Assembly (NCBI RefSeq): GCF_014204945.1
Contig: NZ_JACHMN010000002.1
Location: forward strand, 1,130,503-1,194,502
Direction of reading: 5' to 3'
Length of the DNA: 64,000 nucleotides
Source: Allocatelliglobosispora scoriae
GTDB taxonomy: Bacteria; Actinomycetota; Actinomycetes; Mycobacteriales; Micromonosporaceae
Position numbers and translations under genes: made by a program. Each line of letters begins with the position of its first letter. Position 1 is the stretch's first letter. The notes beneath the pieces were generated by a model. The model made no database searches. It saw nothing but the letters and a program-made list of their open reading frames with translations, and had not been told where the DNA came from. Below are positions 25,099 to 33,626 of this stretch, in pieces.

Positions 25099-26682
25099 TC
25101 AGCGGCCGGCTGTCCGCACGACGGTGAGCACGATGTCGTCGTCGCTCTCGACGTCGGTGCCGGTCTCGCGGAGAAGCTCGTCGCAGAGCCGCTCGGGTGA
25201 GAGCCCCTGCCGACCCGCGAGGGAGCCGGCGAGCTTGCGTACGCTGGCGGTGAGCAGGTCACCGCGCCGCTCGACCAGCCCGTCGGTGTAGAGGACGACG
25301 GTGCTGCCCGGCTCGATCCGCACGCTGTGGTCGGAGCGCACGGTGTCGGCGGCGAGACCCAGCAGCGCCTCCGGCACGGTGTCGAGCACGGTGCAGGTGC
25401 CGTCGGGGGCGAGCAGGATCGGCGGCAGGTGCCCCGCGTTCGACCAGCGCATGGTGTGGCCGCCGGTCGGCGTACCCGGGACGAACTCGGCGAGCACCGC
25501 GGTGGCGAGCGCGCCGATCTCCAGCCCGTTCATCGCGGCGTCCACCGCACCGAGCACCAGCGCGGGCGATTCCCGGCTGGTGAAGGCGATTCCGCGCAGC
25601 AGGTTGCGCAGCTGGGCCATCTCGGCGGCGGCACGCTGATCGTGGCCGGTCACGTCGCCGATGACGACCACGACGCGGTCGTCGGCGAGGGCGAAGGAGT
25701 CGTACCAGTCGCCGCCGACGAAGACCTGCTCGGCTGCGGGCTGGTAGCGCACCGCGATCTCCAGGTGCTCGGCGCGTACCGGCAGGGTGAGCAGGCTGCG
25801 CTGCAGCGCCTCGGACATCTGCCGCTGCATCGCCGCCACGCGCCGCTCGGACTGGCGGGCATGGACGCGGTCGAGAGCCTGGGCCAGGACCGCGGCGGTC
25901 AGCCGCAGGAAGCGCAGGTACTCCTCGTCGTGGGGCAGGTGCGGGCTGAGCCCGGTCACCAGCACCGCGTGCTGCGGCGCGGAGGGCACCGCGGTCAGCC
26001 TCAGATGGGCGACCGTGGTGCCGCCGGTGTCGTCGAGGAAGAGGTCGGTGTCGGCGAGCCGCGGCGGCAGCTGTTCCGGCAGCTCGATGGCGACCCCGGG
26101 CAGGTCGGCCTCGTCGGCGCGCAGCAGTGGCAGCGCCCGGTCGAGCAGCTCGGAGACGTCGTCGAGGTCGGCGAGCAGGTAGGTGAGCCGGCTGAGCAGC
26201 TCCAGGCGCCGCCGGGCCTGCAGCTGCGCCGTCGTCTCGGCGGCGATGTCGATGACGCCCTCGATGCGGCCGTCCGCGCCGGTCACCGCGGAGTAGGAGA
26301 AGGTGAAGTAGCACTCCTCCAGGAATCCGCGCCGGTCGAGGTCGAGCCGCAGGTCCTGCACCCAGGTCGCGCCCTCGCCCGCGCGGACCGACCGCAGCAT
26401 CGGGTCGATCGTGGCCCAGATCTCGGGGAAGACCAACTCGGCCGGGGCGCCGAGGGCGGCCGGGTGCTTGCCCGCGATCAACGGCACGTAGGCCTCGTTG
26501 TAGACGAGGATGAACTCCGGCCCCCACAGCAGCGTGGCCGCGAAGCGGGTGTTCAGCGTGAGGCCGACCGCCGAGAGCAGCGCGGGGCTCCACGACTCCA
26601 CCGGACCCAGCGGGGTGGCGGCCCAGTCGACAGCCTCGTACGCCTCCCGCAAGCTCCCGGCGTCGTCGAACGGACTGGCCAC
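25099..26682 (-). CDS. PAS-containing SpoIIE-type PP2C phosphatase
   Basis: A protein of 527 residues from the GTG at 26682. It has an N-terminal PAS-like domain (WGPEFILVYNEAYVPLIAGK and onward), a middle GAF-like region (about 170-300) and a C-terminal SpoIIE/PP2C phosphatase. The phosphatase metal motifs are GGDWYD and VIGDVTGHD near residue 345-375, NAGHLPP, then YTDGLVE. Such proteins dephosphorylate anti-anti-sigma factors in response to the sensed signal, releasing stress sigma factors of the SigB type. This is relevant because several SigB-like promoters occur in the same window. No anti-sigma factor gene is adjacent. It follows an SsuD-like gene with a 40-bp gap. Confidence 0.87.
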   Translation of the reverse strand: MASPFDDAGSLREAYEAVDWAATPLGPVESWSPALLSAVGLTLNTRFAATLLWGPEFILVYNEAYVPLIAGKHPAALGAPAELVFPEIWATIDPMLRSVRAGEGATWVQDLRLDLDRRGFLEECYFTFSYSAVTGADGRIEGVIDIAAETTAQLQARRRLELLSRLTYLLADLDDVSELLDRALPLLRADEADLPGVAIELPEQLPPRLADTDLFLDDTGGTTVAHLRLTAVPSAPQHAVLVTGLSPHLPHDEEYLRFLRLTAAVLAQALDRVHARQSERRVAAMQRQMSEALQRSLLTLPVRAEHLEIAVRYQPAAEQVFVGGDWYDSFALADDRVVVVIGDVTGHDQRAAAEMAQLRNLLRGIAFTSRESPALVLGAVDAAMNGLEIGALATAVLAEFVPGTPTGGHTMRWSNAGHLPPILLAPDGTCTVLDTVPEALLGLAADTVRSDHSVRIEPGSTVVLYTDGLVERRGDLLTASVRKLAGSLAGRQGLSPERLCDELLRETGTDVESDDDIVLTVVRTAGR

Positions 26683-26722
26683 CGAACGAATGTAGCCCGG
26701 CGGCAGGTCCCGCGCCCGGCAA

Positions 26723-27802
26723 TCAGCCGCGAGAGCGCACCAGCGGCAGGACGTGCTCGCCGACCCGGCGGGCCTCCTCCAGGTGCGGCCAGGCCGAGAG
26801 GATGAACTCGTCCATGCCGAGGTCGGCATATTCGCTGAGGCGTTCGGCGACCTCGGCGTAGCTGCCGACCAAGGCCGTCCCGGCGCCCTCCCGGACCAGG
26901 CCGACGCCCGCCCACAGGTTGGGCGCGATCTCCAGCCCGTCGGCGGAGCCGCCGTGCAGGGCGGCCATCCGGGCCTGCCCGACCGACTCCATCCGGGCGA
27001 ACCGCTGCTGCGCCGCGCGGATGCGCTCGGGGTCCATCCCGGCGAGCAGCCGGTCGGCCTCCGCCCAGGCCTCGGCGGCGGTCTCGCGGGCGATCACGTG
27101 CAGCCGCAGTCCGTAGCGCAGGATCCGGCCGTGCCCGGCGGCGAGCGCCCGCATCCGGGTGATCCGCTCACCGATCGCGGCGGGCGGCTCGCCCCACATC
27201 AGGTAGGTGTCGGACAGACGTGCCGCGACCTGCTCGGCGGCGGGTGACGCGCCGCCGAAGTAGACCGGCGGCGCCGGGTCCAGCGGCTGGGCCAGCCCGC
27301 CGCCCTCGACCGCGTAGTGCTCGCCCCGGTAGTCGAAGGGTCCGCCCGCCCAGGAGCGCCGCAGCACCTCCAGGCACTCGGCGGTGCGGGCGTAGCGCTC
27401 GCCGTGGCTGAGGAAGTCGCCGTAGGCGCGCTGCTCGGCGGCATCGCCGCCGGTGACGGCGTTGAGGGCGAGCCGCCCGCCGGAGATCTCCTGGAACGCC
27501 TCGGCCTGCTGCGCGAGGAGCGTCGGGAGGGCGAACCCGGTCCGGAACGCCACGAGCAGCTTCAGCCGCTCGGTGTGCTGCGCGACGGCGGCGCATACGA
27601 TCCACGGGTCCGGGCAGGCCGATCCCACCGGCGTCAGCGCGGCGGTGAAGCCGGACTGCTCGGCGGCCCGGCCCACCTGCGTGAGGTAGTCGATGGAGGC
27701 GGTGCGGCTGTGCCGGGCGGCACCGGCGGCGACCGTGGCCGAGCCGACCTGATCGCCGTCGCCGGAGGTGGGCAGGAACCAGTGGAACTGCGGCTGCGGC
27801 AC
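26723..27802 (-). CDS. Alkanesulfonate monooxygenase-like LLM flavin enzyme
   Basis: A luciferase-fold monooxygenase of 359 residues closest in pattern to SsuD. SsuD uses FMNH2 to release sulfite from alkanesulfonates when sulfate is scarce. Landmarks are HWFLPTSGDG at the N-terminus, AALTPVGSACPDPW, LLVAFRTGFALPTLLAQQAE, LNAVTGGDAAEQRAYGD and PPVYFGGASPAAEQVA. The GTG start is at 27802. No ssuE, ssuA, ssuB or ssuC gene is adjacent, so the flavin reductase and importer must be elsewhere. Together with the sulfate operon at 2.8-6.5 kb it is the second sulfur-scavenging locus in the window. Confidence 0.82.
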   Translation of the reverse strand: MPQPQFHWFLPTSGDGDQVGSATVAAGAARHSRTASIDYLTQVGRAAEQSGFTAALTPVGSACPDPWIVCAAVAQHTERLKLLVAFRTGFALPTLLAQQAEAFQEISGGRLALNAVTGGDAAEQRAYGDFLSHGERYARTAECLEVLRRSWAGGPFDYRGEHYAVEGGGLAQPLDPAPPVYFGGASPAAEQVAARLSDTYLMWGEPPAAIGERITRMRALAAGHGRILRYGLRLHVIARETAAEAWAEADRLLAGMDPERIRAAQQRFARMESVGQARMAALHGGSADGLEIAPNLWAGVGLVREGAGTALVGSYAEVAERLSEYADLGMDEFILSAWPHLEEARRVGEHVLPLVRSRG

Positions 27803-28104
27803 GATCTTCTCCAGGTGGGACCGCTCGGGGTGGCGGAAGTCCTGTACCGACCTTATCGCATATCAAGATGGTAGGAAATACCGGTTGCGAGCACGAATAC
27901 GGGTGGTGAGTCCATGGACGTCCCGGCATTCACTATCCGACAAAATATCTAGCCTGGCTCGTGGACAGAGCCACTACCATAGCTCTAGGTCAATGTAGGT
28001 CGGCACCGCAGCCGAACCGGTCATCCACTTCACACGCAGTTCGATGCAGAACGCGCGCTCGGCATGCTCCTAGGAAACTCCGGCCAGGACTGGGATGAAG
28101 ACTG
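27803..28104. other. Divergent intergenic region, ssuD-like gene / STAND gene
   Basis: This is 302 bp of lower G+C sequence with no gene I can support. It carries a short dyad GGTA-N5-TACC (27870-27882) on the ssuD-like side, where TTTCCT-N17-TAAGGT on the minus strand would make a weak promoter. A stem TGGCTC/GAGCCA lies near 27954-27972. No convincing promoter is visible for the STAND gene. Confidence 0.4.
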
Positions 28105-30969
28105 ATGACTGAGACATCCACCGGCACCGCCTCCGCCACCGGCTCGTTCATCCTCCGCTACGCGGCCACGGACCGGGCATGGGCGGAGTGGATCGAAGAA
28201 CTCCTCGTCTCGGCGGGCGCCCGCATCATCGACGACGCGCCCGGTGCCGCCGACCCGCACGGTCTGCCGGCCGATCTGCGTACCCTGCTGATCGTCTCTT
28301 CGGCGGAGCCGATGGCCGCGACCGGCGGCGGCCGCAACACGCTGGCGGTCTACGTCGCCGATGTCCGGCCGCTCGCGTCCGTTCCGGCCGAACGATCCGC
28401 GGTCCTGCACGGCCTCGACGAGGCGAGCGCGGCCGAGCGGGTCCTGCGGCTCACCGGCCACGGCGGCGCATCCCGGCCGCTCCCGGCCGACCCGCGGTTT
28501 CCCGGCACCGAGCCGATGGTCTTCAACGCGCCCGCCCGCAACCCGCGCTTCACCGGCCGCGACGCCGCGCTGCGCGACCTGCGTGCCCGGCTGCGCACCC
28601 AGCCGACCGGGGCCGTGGCCCTGCACGGCACCGACGGCTCCGGCAAGACCCAGATCGCGGTGGAGTACGCCCACCGCTTCCGCACCGCCTATGACGTCGT
28701 CTGGTGGATCGCGGCCGAGCCACCGCAGTTCGTCGACACCTCGCTGCTGGAGCTGGCGAGCCGGCTCGGCATGAAGCTGGACCCCTCCTCCGAGGCGAAC
28801 ACGGGACTGCTGCTGGCGGCGCTGCGCCGGGGCGAGCCGACAAGCCGCTGGCTGATCGTCTTCGACAACGCCGACGACTTCGAACGGATCTCGCCGCTGG
28901 TCCCGACCGGCGGAGGCCACGTCATCCTCACCTCCGGCAACCCCGCCTGGCACGACCGGGCCCATCCGATGCCGGTGGACGCCTTCCAGCGCGCCGAGAG
29001 CATCACCCACCTGCGGCGCAGGATGCCCCTGCTCACCGACGCGGAGGCGGCCTCGCTCGCCGGCACGCTCGGCGACCTGCCGCTCGCCGTCTCCGTCGCC
29101 GGGGCGTTTCTCGCCGAGACGAGTACGCCGGTCGCCGACTACCTGCGCCGGCTCGGCCAGGGCACACCCGCCGAGCTGACCGTCCGTGCGTGGGAGATGT
29201 CGCTGGACTGGCTCGCGGGCAGGTCGCGGGCGGCGTTCAAGCTGCTGCAGCTCTGCTCGATGCTGGCGCCGGAGATCCCGTTCGAGATGCTCTACGGCGA
29301 TGAGATGGCCGACGCGCTGGTCCCCTTCGACTCGTCGGCGTCGGAGCGGCTGATGCGCACCATCCTGGTGCAGAACCTGAACCGGCTGGCCCTGATAAAG
29401 ATCGACGACAAGGCCGCGCAGATCTACGTGCACCGGCGGCTGCAGCGGGTCGTCGAGCGACGGATGTCGACCGAGGAGCAGCGGCAGACCCGGCACGAGA
29501 TCCACCTCGTGCTCGCGGGCGCGCGGCCCGACGGCGAGGTGGACGATCCCCCGACCTGGCCCCGGTTCCGCAGCATGTGGCCGCACCTGCTCATCTCGGA
29601 CGCCACCGGTTGCCGCGACGAGCGTACCCGCCAGCTCTTCATCGACCGCGTTCGCTATCTGTGGCTGCGCGGCGACCTCCTCGCGGGCAAGCGCTTCGGC
29701 GAGCGGATCTCCCAGGAGTGGTCCGCCCTGCTCGACGACCCCGCCTTCGCGGGCGACCGGACCGCCCTGCGTCGCCAGCTGCTCAACCTGCGGTTCAACC
29801 TGGCCAACATCCTGCGCAGCACCGACGGGTTCCAGGCGTCGAGCGACCTCGACAACGAGGTGCTCGCGGCGCAGCGGGAGCTGCTCGGCGACCGCCACCC
29901 ACACACCGTGATCACGATGGGCAGCGTCGGTGCCGACCTGCGCGGCCTCGGCAGCTACCCACAGGCGCTCGAACTCGCCGCCACCACCCACGACGCGGCG
30001 ATGGCGGTCTTCGGCGAGAACCACCCGCGGACGCTCGCCGCGGCGAACAACCTCGCCGTCTCGTTCCGGCTGATGGGCGACTTCCACAGCGCCACGCACC
30101 GGGACGAGGACGTCCTCGCCCGGCGCCGGGAGGTCCTCGGCCCGGACCATCCCGCCACCTTCCATTCGGCGTCCTGTCTCGGCCGCGATTACCGCGACGC
30201 GGGAGATTACGCCAAGTCGGTGGCGATGCTGCGCCAGGTCTATGACGGCATCGTCGCGGCCCGGGGCGCCGAGGGCACCGAGGCGGTCATCGCCCAGGTC
30301 AACCTGGCCGCTTCGCTGCGCGCCGACGGCCGCCCCGAGGAGGCGATGCCGCTGCTCGACGACGCCTACGAGCGCCTGCGCGGCCGCCTCGGCGAGCGGC
30401 AGACCGAGACGCTGGCGTGCCGGCTCGGCCGCACCTCCAACCTGCTCGCGATGGGGCGCAACGAGCTCGCGGGTGCCGAGCTGCGGGCCTTGATCGAGGA
30501 CTACCGGGCCGCCCTCGGCCCCGCACACCCGCACACCCTGATCTGCATGAGCAACCTCTCCGCCGTCACGCGCGCGCTCGGCGACCGGGTCGAGGCGCGG
30601 AGCCTCGCCCAGCACGCGGCGGACGAGCTCGCGCAGCACCTGCCGGCGAGCCACCCCTTCCTGCTGGGCGCGCAGACCAACCTCTCGGTCTGCCTCGCCG
30701 AGGACGGCGATCTCGCGGCGGCGCGGGCCGTCGCCGAGCGGACGCTGGCGCTGCTCGCCGAGTCGCTCGGGTCGGAGCATCCGGACGCGCTGCGCTGCGA
30801 GGCCAACCTCGCGCTGATCCTGCGGGGCCTCGGCGAGTCCGGCCCGGGCACCGACCACGCCGCGATCGTCGAGCGGCTCGCGGCCTCGGTCGGCGCCGAT
30901 CACCACAGCGTCCAGGCGCTGCGGACCGGCGTCTACTCGCACCGGGTCATCGACCCGCACCCGTTCTGA
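28105..30969 (+). CDS. FxsT-like STAND protein: degenerate TIR-like domain, NB-ARC, TPR
   Basis: A protein of 954 residues. Residues 14-120 look like a TIR fold (FILRYAATDRAWAEWIEELL), but I see no candidate for the catalytic glutamate of NAD-cleaving TIRs. An NB-ARC-type ATPase follows with Walker A GTDGSGKT (about residues 175-182) and Walker B WLIVFDNADD. Tetratricopeptide repeats then run from about residue 540 to 930, several beginning LG-x-x-HP-x-T. The arrangement matches the tetratricopeptide component of actinomycete FxSxx-COOH peptide systems. No radical SAM enzyme or FxSxx precursor is visible nearby, so it is either an orphan or works in signalling. The ATG at 28105 has only a weak GGGA upstream. 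Confidence 0.75.
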   Translation: MTETSTGTASATGSFILRYAATDRAWAEWIEELLVSAGARIIDDAPGAADPHGLPADLRTLLIVSSAEPMAATGGGRNTLAVYVADVRPLASVPAERSAVLHGLDEASAAERVLRLTGHGGASRPLPADPRFPGTEPMVFNAPARNPRFTGRDAALRDLRARLRTQPTGAVALHGTDGSGKTQIAVEYAHRFRTAYDVVWWIAAEPPQFVDTSLLELASRLGMKLDPSSEANTGLLLAALRRGEPTSRWLIVFDNADDFERISPLVPTGGGHVILTSGNPAWHDRAHPMPVDAFQRAESITHLRRRMPLLTDAEAASLAGTLGDLPLAVSVAGAFLAETSTPVADYLRRLGQGTPAELTVRAWEMSLDWLAGRSRAAFKLLQLCSMLAPEIPFEMLYGDEMADALVPFDSSASERLMRTILVQNLNRLALIKIDDKAAQIYVHRRLQRVVERRMSTEEQRQTRHEIHLVLAGARPDGEVDDPPTWPRFRSMWPHLLISDATGCRDERTRQLFIDRVRYLWLRGDLLAGKRFGERISQEWSALLDDPAFAGDRTALRRQLLNLRFNLANILRSTDGFQASSDLDNEVLAAQRELLGDRHPHTVITMGSVGADLRGLGSYPQALELAATTHDAAMAVFGENHPRTLAAANNLAVSFRLMGDFHSATHRDEDVLARRREVLGPDHPATFHSASCLGRDYRDAGDYAKSVAMLRQVYDGIVAARGAEGTEAVIAQVNLAASLRADGRPEEAMPLLDDAYERLRGRLGERQTETLACRLGRTSNLLAMGRNELAGAELRALIEDYRAALGPAHPHTLICMSNLSAVTRALGDRVEARSLAQHAADELAQHLPASHPFLLGAQTNLSVCLAEDGDLAAARAVAERTLALLAESLGSEHPDALRCEANLALILRGLGESGPGTDHAAIVERLAASVGADHHSVQALRTGVYSHRVIDPHPF

Positions 30970-30970
30970 T

Positions 30971-31004
30971 CGGCACCGGCCCCGGTCCGCCGGGGCCGGT
31001 GCCG
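30971..31004. terminator. Hairpin between convergent genes
   Basis: Perfect 15-base arms rich in G and C enclose the loop TCCG. It starts one base after the stop of the STAND gene and ends 6 bases before the stop of the convergent small secreted protein gene. Confidence 0.75.
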
Positions 31005-31010
31005 GCCGCG

Positions 31011-31481
31011 TCAGACGACGCAGCGAGCGAGCTCCGAGTGGTCGTAGACGAGGTAGAAGATCGTGCCGCTGCTGACGAACCGCTTCATGTGCCAGTAGCG
31101 GAAGGCGTAGGTCACGCCCCCGATGACGTTGTTGTGGGAGCCGACGTACTGCGCGAGCAGGCTCGAGGTGGTGCCGCAGCGGTCGCCCGACGTCGAGGTG
31201 ACGGCGAGGTCCGCCGACCAGCTGATCGTGCTGCCGCTGCAGAGCACCACGTAGCTGCGCAGGTAGGTCTCGGGCGTGGTGGGGCTGACCACGTGCCAGT
31301 AGCGGTAGTTGCCGACCGAGCCGACGAGCCAGTAGGTGGTGGGGGTGCCGAGGATGACCCGGCTGTAGCTGCCCGCCGCGGAGCAGGCGAGCGAGTCCGG
31401 TGCGGCGAGCGCCGCGGTGGGGGCGACCAGCACCGTCGCGGCTGCCGCGACGAGGGAGACGAGAGCAAGTTTCAGCTTCAT
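31011..31481 (-). CDS. Small secreted cysteine-containing protein with internal aromatic repeats
   Basis: A protein of 156 residues starting MKLKLALVS, with a Sec signal cleaved near ALA-A (about residue 27). The mature part has four cysteines, probably two disulfides. An aromatic motif occurs twice: TTYWLVGSVGNYRYWHVVSP and later TYAFRYWHMKRFVSSGTIFY, suggesting an internal duplication of a beta-hairpin unit. I do not recognise a family. It begins 27 bp downstream of the MFS transporter gene on the same strand and may share its transcript, although an AT-rich stretch just upstream could also provide its own promoter. Confidence 0.65.
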   Translation of the reverse strand: MKLKLALVSLVAAAATVLVAPTAALAAPDSLACSAAGSYSRVILGTPTTYWLVGSVGNYRYWHVVSPTTPETYLRSYVVLCSGSTISWSADLAVTSTSGDRCGTTSSLLAQYVGSHNNVIGGVTYAFRYWHMKRFVSSGTIFYLVYDHSELARCVV

Positions 31482-31508
31482 CGACTCACGATACATATGG
31501 ATCTATAA

Positions 31509-32867
31509 CTAGACTGTCGGCGATGCGTCCCGCAGTCTCGCGTCCAGTGTGTACTGCCGCTGCAGCAGCACCGCGACGACCATCAGCACCGCCGGGACCA
31601 CACCGAACCCGAGCCGGATCAGGTCGTGCGCCCGCTCGCTCTGCACCACCTGCTCCCCCGCCCCGGTCGCGATGAAGCCGCCGACCGCCAGGCACGCGGC
31701 GTAGAGGTAGGGGCCCAGCGCACCGCCGGTCGCCTCGGCCGCCGTCCACATCCCGGTATAGGACCCGGCCCGCGCGGTCCCCGCCGCGCCGCCGGCCCGG
31801 ACCACGTCCGGCAGCATCGAGAAGGGCAGCAGCTGCATCGCCGCGAACGCCACGCCGAGCACGGCCACACAACCCACCAGGATGGGTACGCCCACCGGCC
31901 GCCCGAAAGCCAGGACGACCGACCCCGCCGCGAAGGCGAGCTGGGCGATCAGCAGACCGGGCTGCTTGCCGATGCGCTTGGTCAGCCACACCCACCCGGG
32001 GGTGGCGATGAGTGCCGGTGCCACGAAGGCGGCGACGAGGACCGTGGTGAGGCCGGGCTTGCCCAGCTCGTACTCCGCGAAGTAGGGCACCGCGGTGAGC
32101 ACGAGGTGGGTCGTGGTCGACATGAGCAGGTAGGCGGCGACGAGCCAGCGGAACTGCCGGTCGCCGAGCGCCGCGAGCAGGGTGCGTAGCCCGGCCGCGT
32201 GCGTCGGGGCGGCGACCGGCGGCGTCGGTGCCACGGTCGTGAGCGTCCGCACGCCGCGCAGCCCGATCAGCATCGCACCGAGCATCACCGCGCCGAGGAT
32301 CGCGCCCATCAGCGCGTAGCCGCCCCGCGTCGGGTTGTCCTTGCCGGAGATGATCGGCGCGATCACACCGCTGAGCAGGATGCCGAGCGTCAGCACCACC
32401 ATCCGGAACCCCATCAGCCGGGTCCGCTCGTGATAGCCGATCGCGAGATCCGCCGGCGTCGAGAGATAGGGCACCTGGTAGGTCGCGAAGAGCAGGTTGC
32501 CCGCGATGAAGAAGACCATCACCCAGATCGCGGCGGTGGTGCCGGTGAGCCCGGCCGGGAGCGCGAAGAGCCCGGCGAAGGCGAAGGGCAGCCCGCAGCC
32601 GAGCAGCATCAGCCCGCGCCGGTGCCCGCGCTTGCGCAGATCGGTGTCGGAGAGGTGCCCCACCCAGGGGTGCAGCAGCACATCGGCGATCTTCGGCAGG
32701 AGGAGCACGAATCCGGCGAGCAGAGGGCTGACCGCGAGCACATCCGTGAGAAAATAGAGTAGGAGCAGACCGGGGACGGTGACCCAGACCCCCATGCCGA
32801 TCGAGCCGCCCGCGAAGGCGAGGAGGCCGGAGCGCGGGAGCCGCTGCGTCGGGGCTGACTCGGTCAT
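31509..32867 (-). CDS. MFS transporter, GPH sugar:cation symporter type
   Basis: A transporter of 452 residues with twelve predicted transmembrane helices, of the MFS_2 / glycoside-pentoside-hexuronide family. ADVLLHPWVGHLSD with the following basic loop RKRGHRRG is the typical loop 2-3 signature. TYQVPYLSTPADLAIGYHERTRL resembles the MelB-type loop. The substrate is unknown; sugars or other small organic solutes are usual for the family. It is divergent from a TetR gene, and a dyad lies between them (32888-32907), so it is probably repressed by that TetR and induced by the substrate of the neighbouring monooxygenase. Confidence 0.85.
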   Translation of the reverse strand: MTESAPTQRLPRSGLLAFAGGSIGMGVWVTVPGLLLLYFLTDVLAVSPLLAGFVLLLPKIADVLLHPWVGHLSDTDLRKRGHRRGLMLLGCGLPFAFAGLFALPAGLTGTTAAIWVMVFFIAGNLLFATYQVPYLSTPADLAIGYHERTRLMGFRMVVLTLGILLSGVIAPIISGKDNPTRGGYALMGAILGAVMLGAMLIGLRGVRTLTTVAPTPPVAAPTHAAGLRTLLAALGDRQFRWLVAAYLLMSTTTHLVLTAVPYFAEYELGKPGLTTVLVAAFVAPALIATPGWVWLTKRIGKQPGLLIAQLAFAAGSVVLAFGRPVGVPILVGCVAVLGVAFAAMQLLPFSMLPDVVRAGGAAGTARAGSYTGMWTAAEATGGALGPYLYAACLAVGGFIATGAGEQVVQSERAHDLIRLGFGVVPAVLMVVAVLLQRQYTLDARLRDASPTV

Positions 32868-32887
32868 CTGCGGCTCCCTGGAGGGCT

Positions 32888-32907
32888 AATCCAACGTTCG
32901 CTGGATT
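32888..32907. promoter_or_regulatory. TetR operator 1 (MFS / tetR divergent region)
   Basis: The dyad core ATCCAAC-N4-GCTGGAT (32889-32906) differs by one base from the perfect copy at 33589-33606. It lies between the MFS start (32867) and the TetR start (32927), so it can repress both directions. Confidence 0.7.
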
Positions 32908-32926
32908 GTAGGGCACGATAGGAGCC

Positions 32927-33544
32927 ATGACCACACCTCGCCGGGGGCCCGGCCGGCCCCGACGCGCCGAGCAGCGCGACACCGCCGACGACATCGTGCT
33001 CGCCGCGACCGCGCTGTTCGCCCGGCGCGGGTTCGACGCGGTCGGCATGCGCGACGTCGCCGCCTCGGCCGGGGTCGACGTCGCGACCGTGCACCACCAC
33101 GCGGGCACGAAGGCCGAGCTCTACCAGGCCTGCTTCGCCCGGGTCTTCGCCGCCGAGAGCAGCGCACTCATCGACGCGGTGGCGGCCGCACAGGCCGGGA
33201 TCGCCGAGGGCAAGGCGGAACTCTTCGACCGGCTGCACGCGCTGCTCGACGCGTTCGTCGACTTCCTGGAGGAGGTGCCCGAGACGACCGGGCTGTGGCT
33301 GCGGCGCTGGTCGGAACCCGATCGCCACACCGACCTCGACGAGTCCTTCGCCACCCCGCTCTACCAGGCGGTCGAGCAGGTGCTCGACGGTGCCGCCGAG
33401 GCCGGGCTGCTGCACGAGCCGCACCCGCACATCGCCGTGCGCAGCCTCGTCTGGGCGGTCCACGCCCACGTCTCCGCGGGGTCGCCGGACCGCAAGGAGT
33501 TCCGGTCCTGGGTCCACCGCTGGCTGGACCGCATGTACGCCTGA
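32927..33544 (+). CDS. TetR-family repressor of the MFS/monooxygenase/SDR unit
   Basis: A protein of 205 residues. The N-terminal TetR helix-turn-helix is clear (residues about 20-66): ILAATALFARRGFD-type helix, VGMRDVAASAGVDVATVHHH recognition region, then KAELYQACF. The C-terminal ligand-binding domain is divergent. It lies between the divergent MFS gene and the co-directional monooxygenase gene, and matching dyads stand in front of each, so it is very likely the local repressor. The ligand is presumably the substrate of the flavin monooxygenase. Confidence 0.9.
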   Translation: MTTPRRGPGRPRRAEQRDTADDIVLAATALFARRGFDAVGMRDVAASAGVDVATVHHHAGTKAELYQACFARVFAAESSALIDAVAAAQAGIAEGKAELFDRLHALLDAFVDFLEEVPETTGLWLRRWSEPDRHTDLDESFATPLYQAVEQVLDGAAEAGLLHEPHPHIAVRSLVWAVHAHVSAGSPDRKEFRSWVHRWLDRMYA

Positions 33545-33561
33545 GTTCCGGGTCGCTTCAC

Positions 33562-33590
33562 TTGACGATCAGCGCGGGGCGAGTCATTAT
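33562..33590 (+). promoter_or_regulatory. Promoter of the monooxygenase-SDR operon
   Basis: TTGACG and CATTAT are separated by 17 bases. The -10 element overlaps the start of TetR operator 2, a classic arrangement for repression by occlusion. Confidence 0.6.
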
Positions 33591-33606
33591 CCAACAATCG
33601 TTGGAT
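33589..33606. promoter_or_regulatory. TetR operator 2 (monooxygenase promoter)
   Basis: This is a perfect dyad ATCCAAC-AATC-GTTGGAT, the same architecture and arm sequence as operator 1 at 32888. It lies 20 bp before the monooxygenase GTG and overlaps the -10 element. Confidence 0.75.
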
Positions 33607-33626
33607 TAATTTTGCCGGAGGTCACC

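Noticed and set aside
28030-30960. Very long minus-strand open frame opposite the STAND gene
   Set aside because: High-GC codon bias produces long antisense frames; its translation is Arg/Val/Gly/Asp-biased with no domain, while the plus strand has clear ATPase and TPR motifs.
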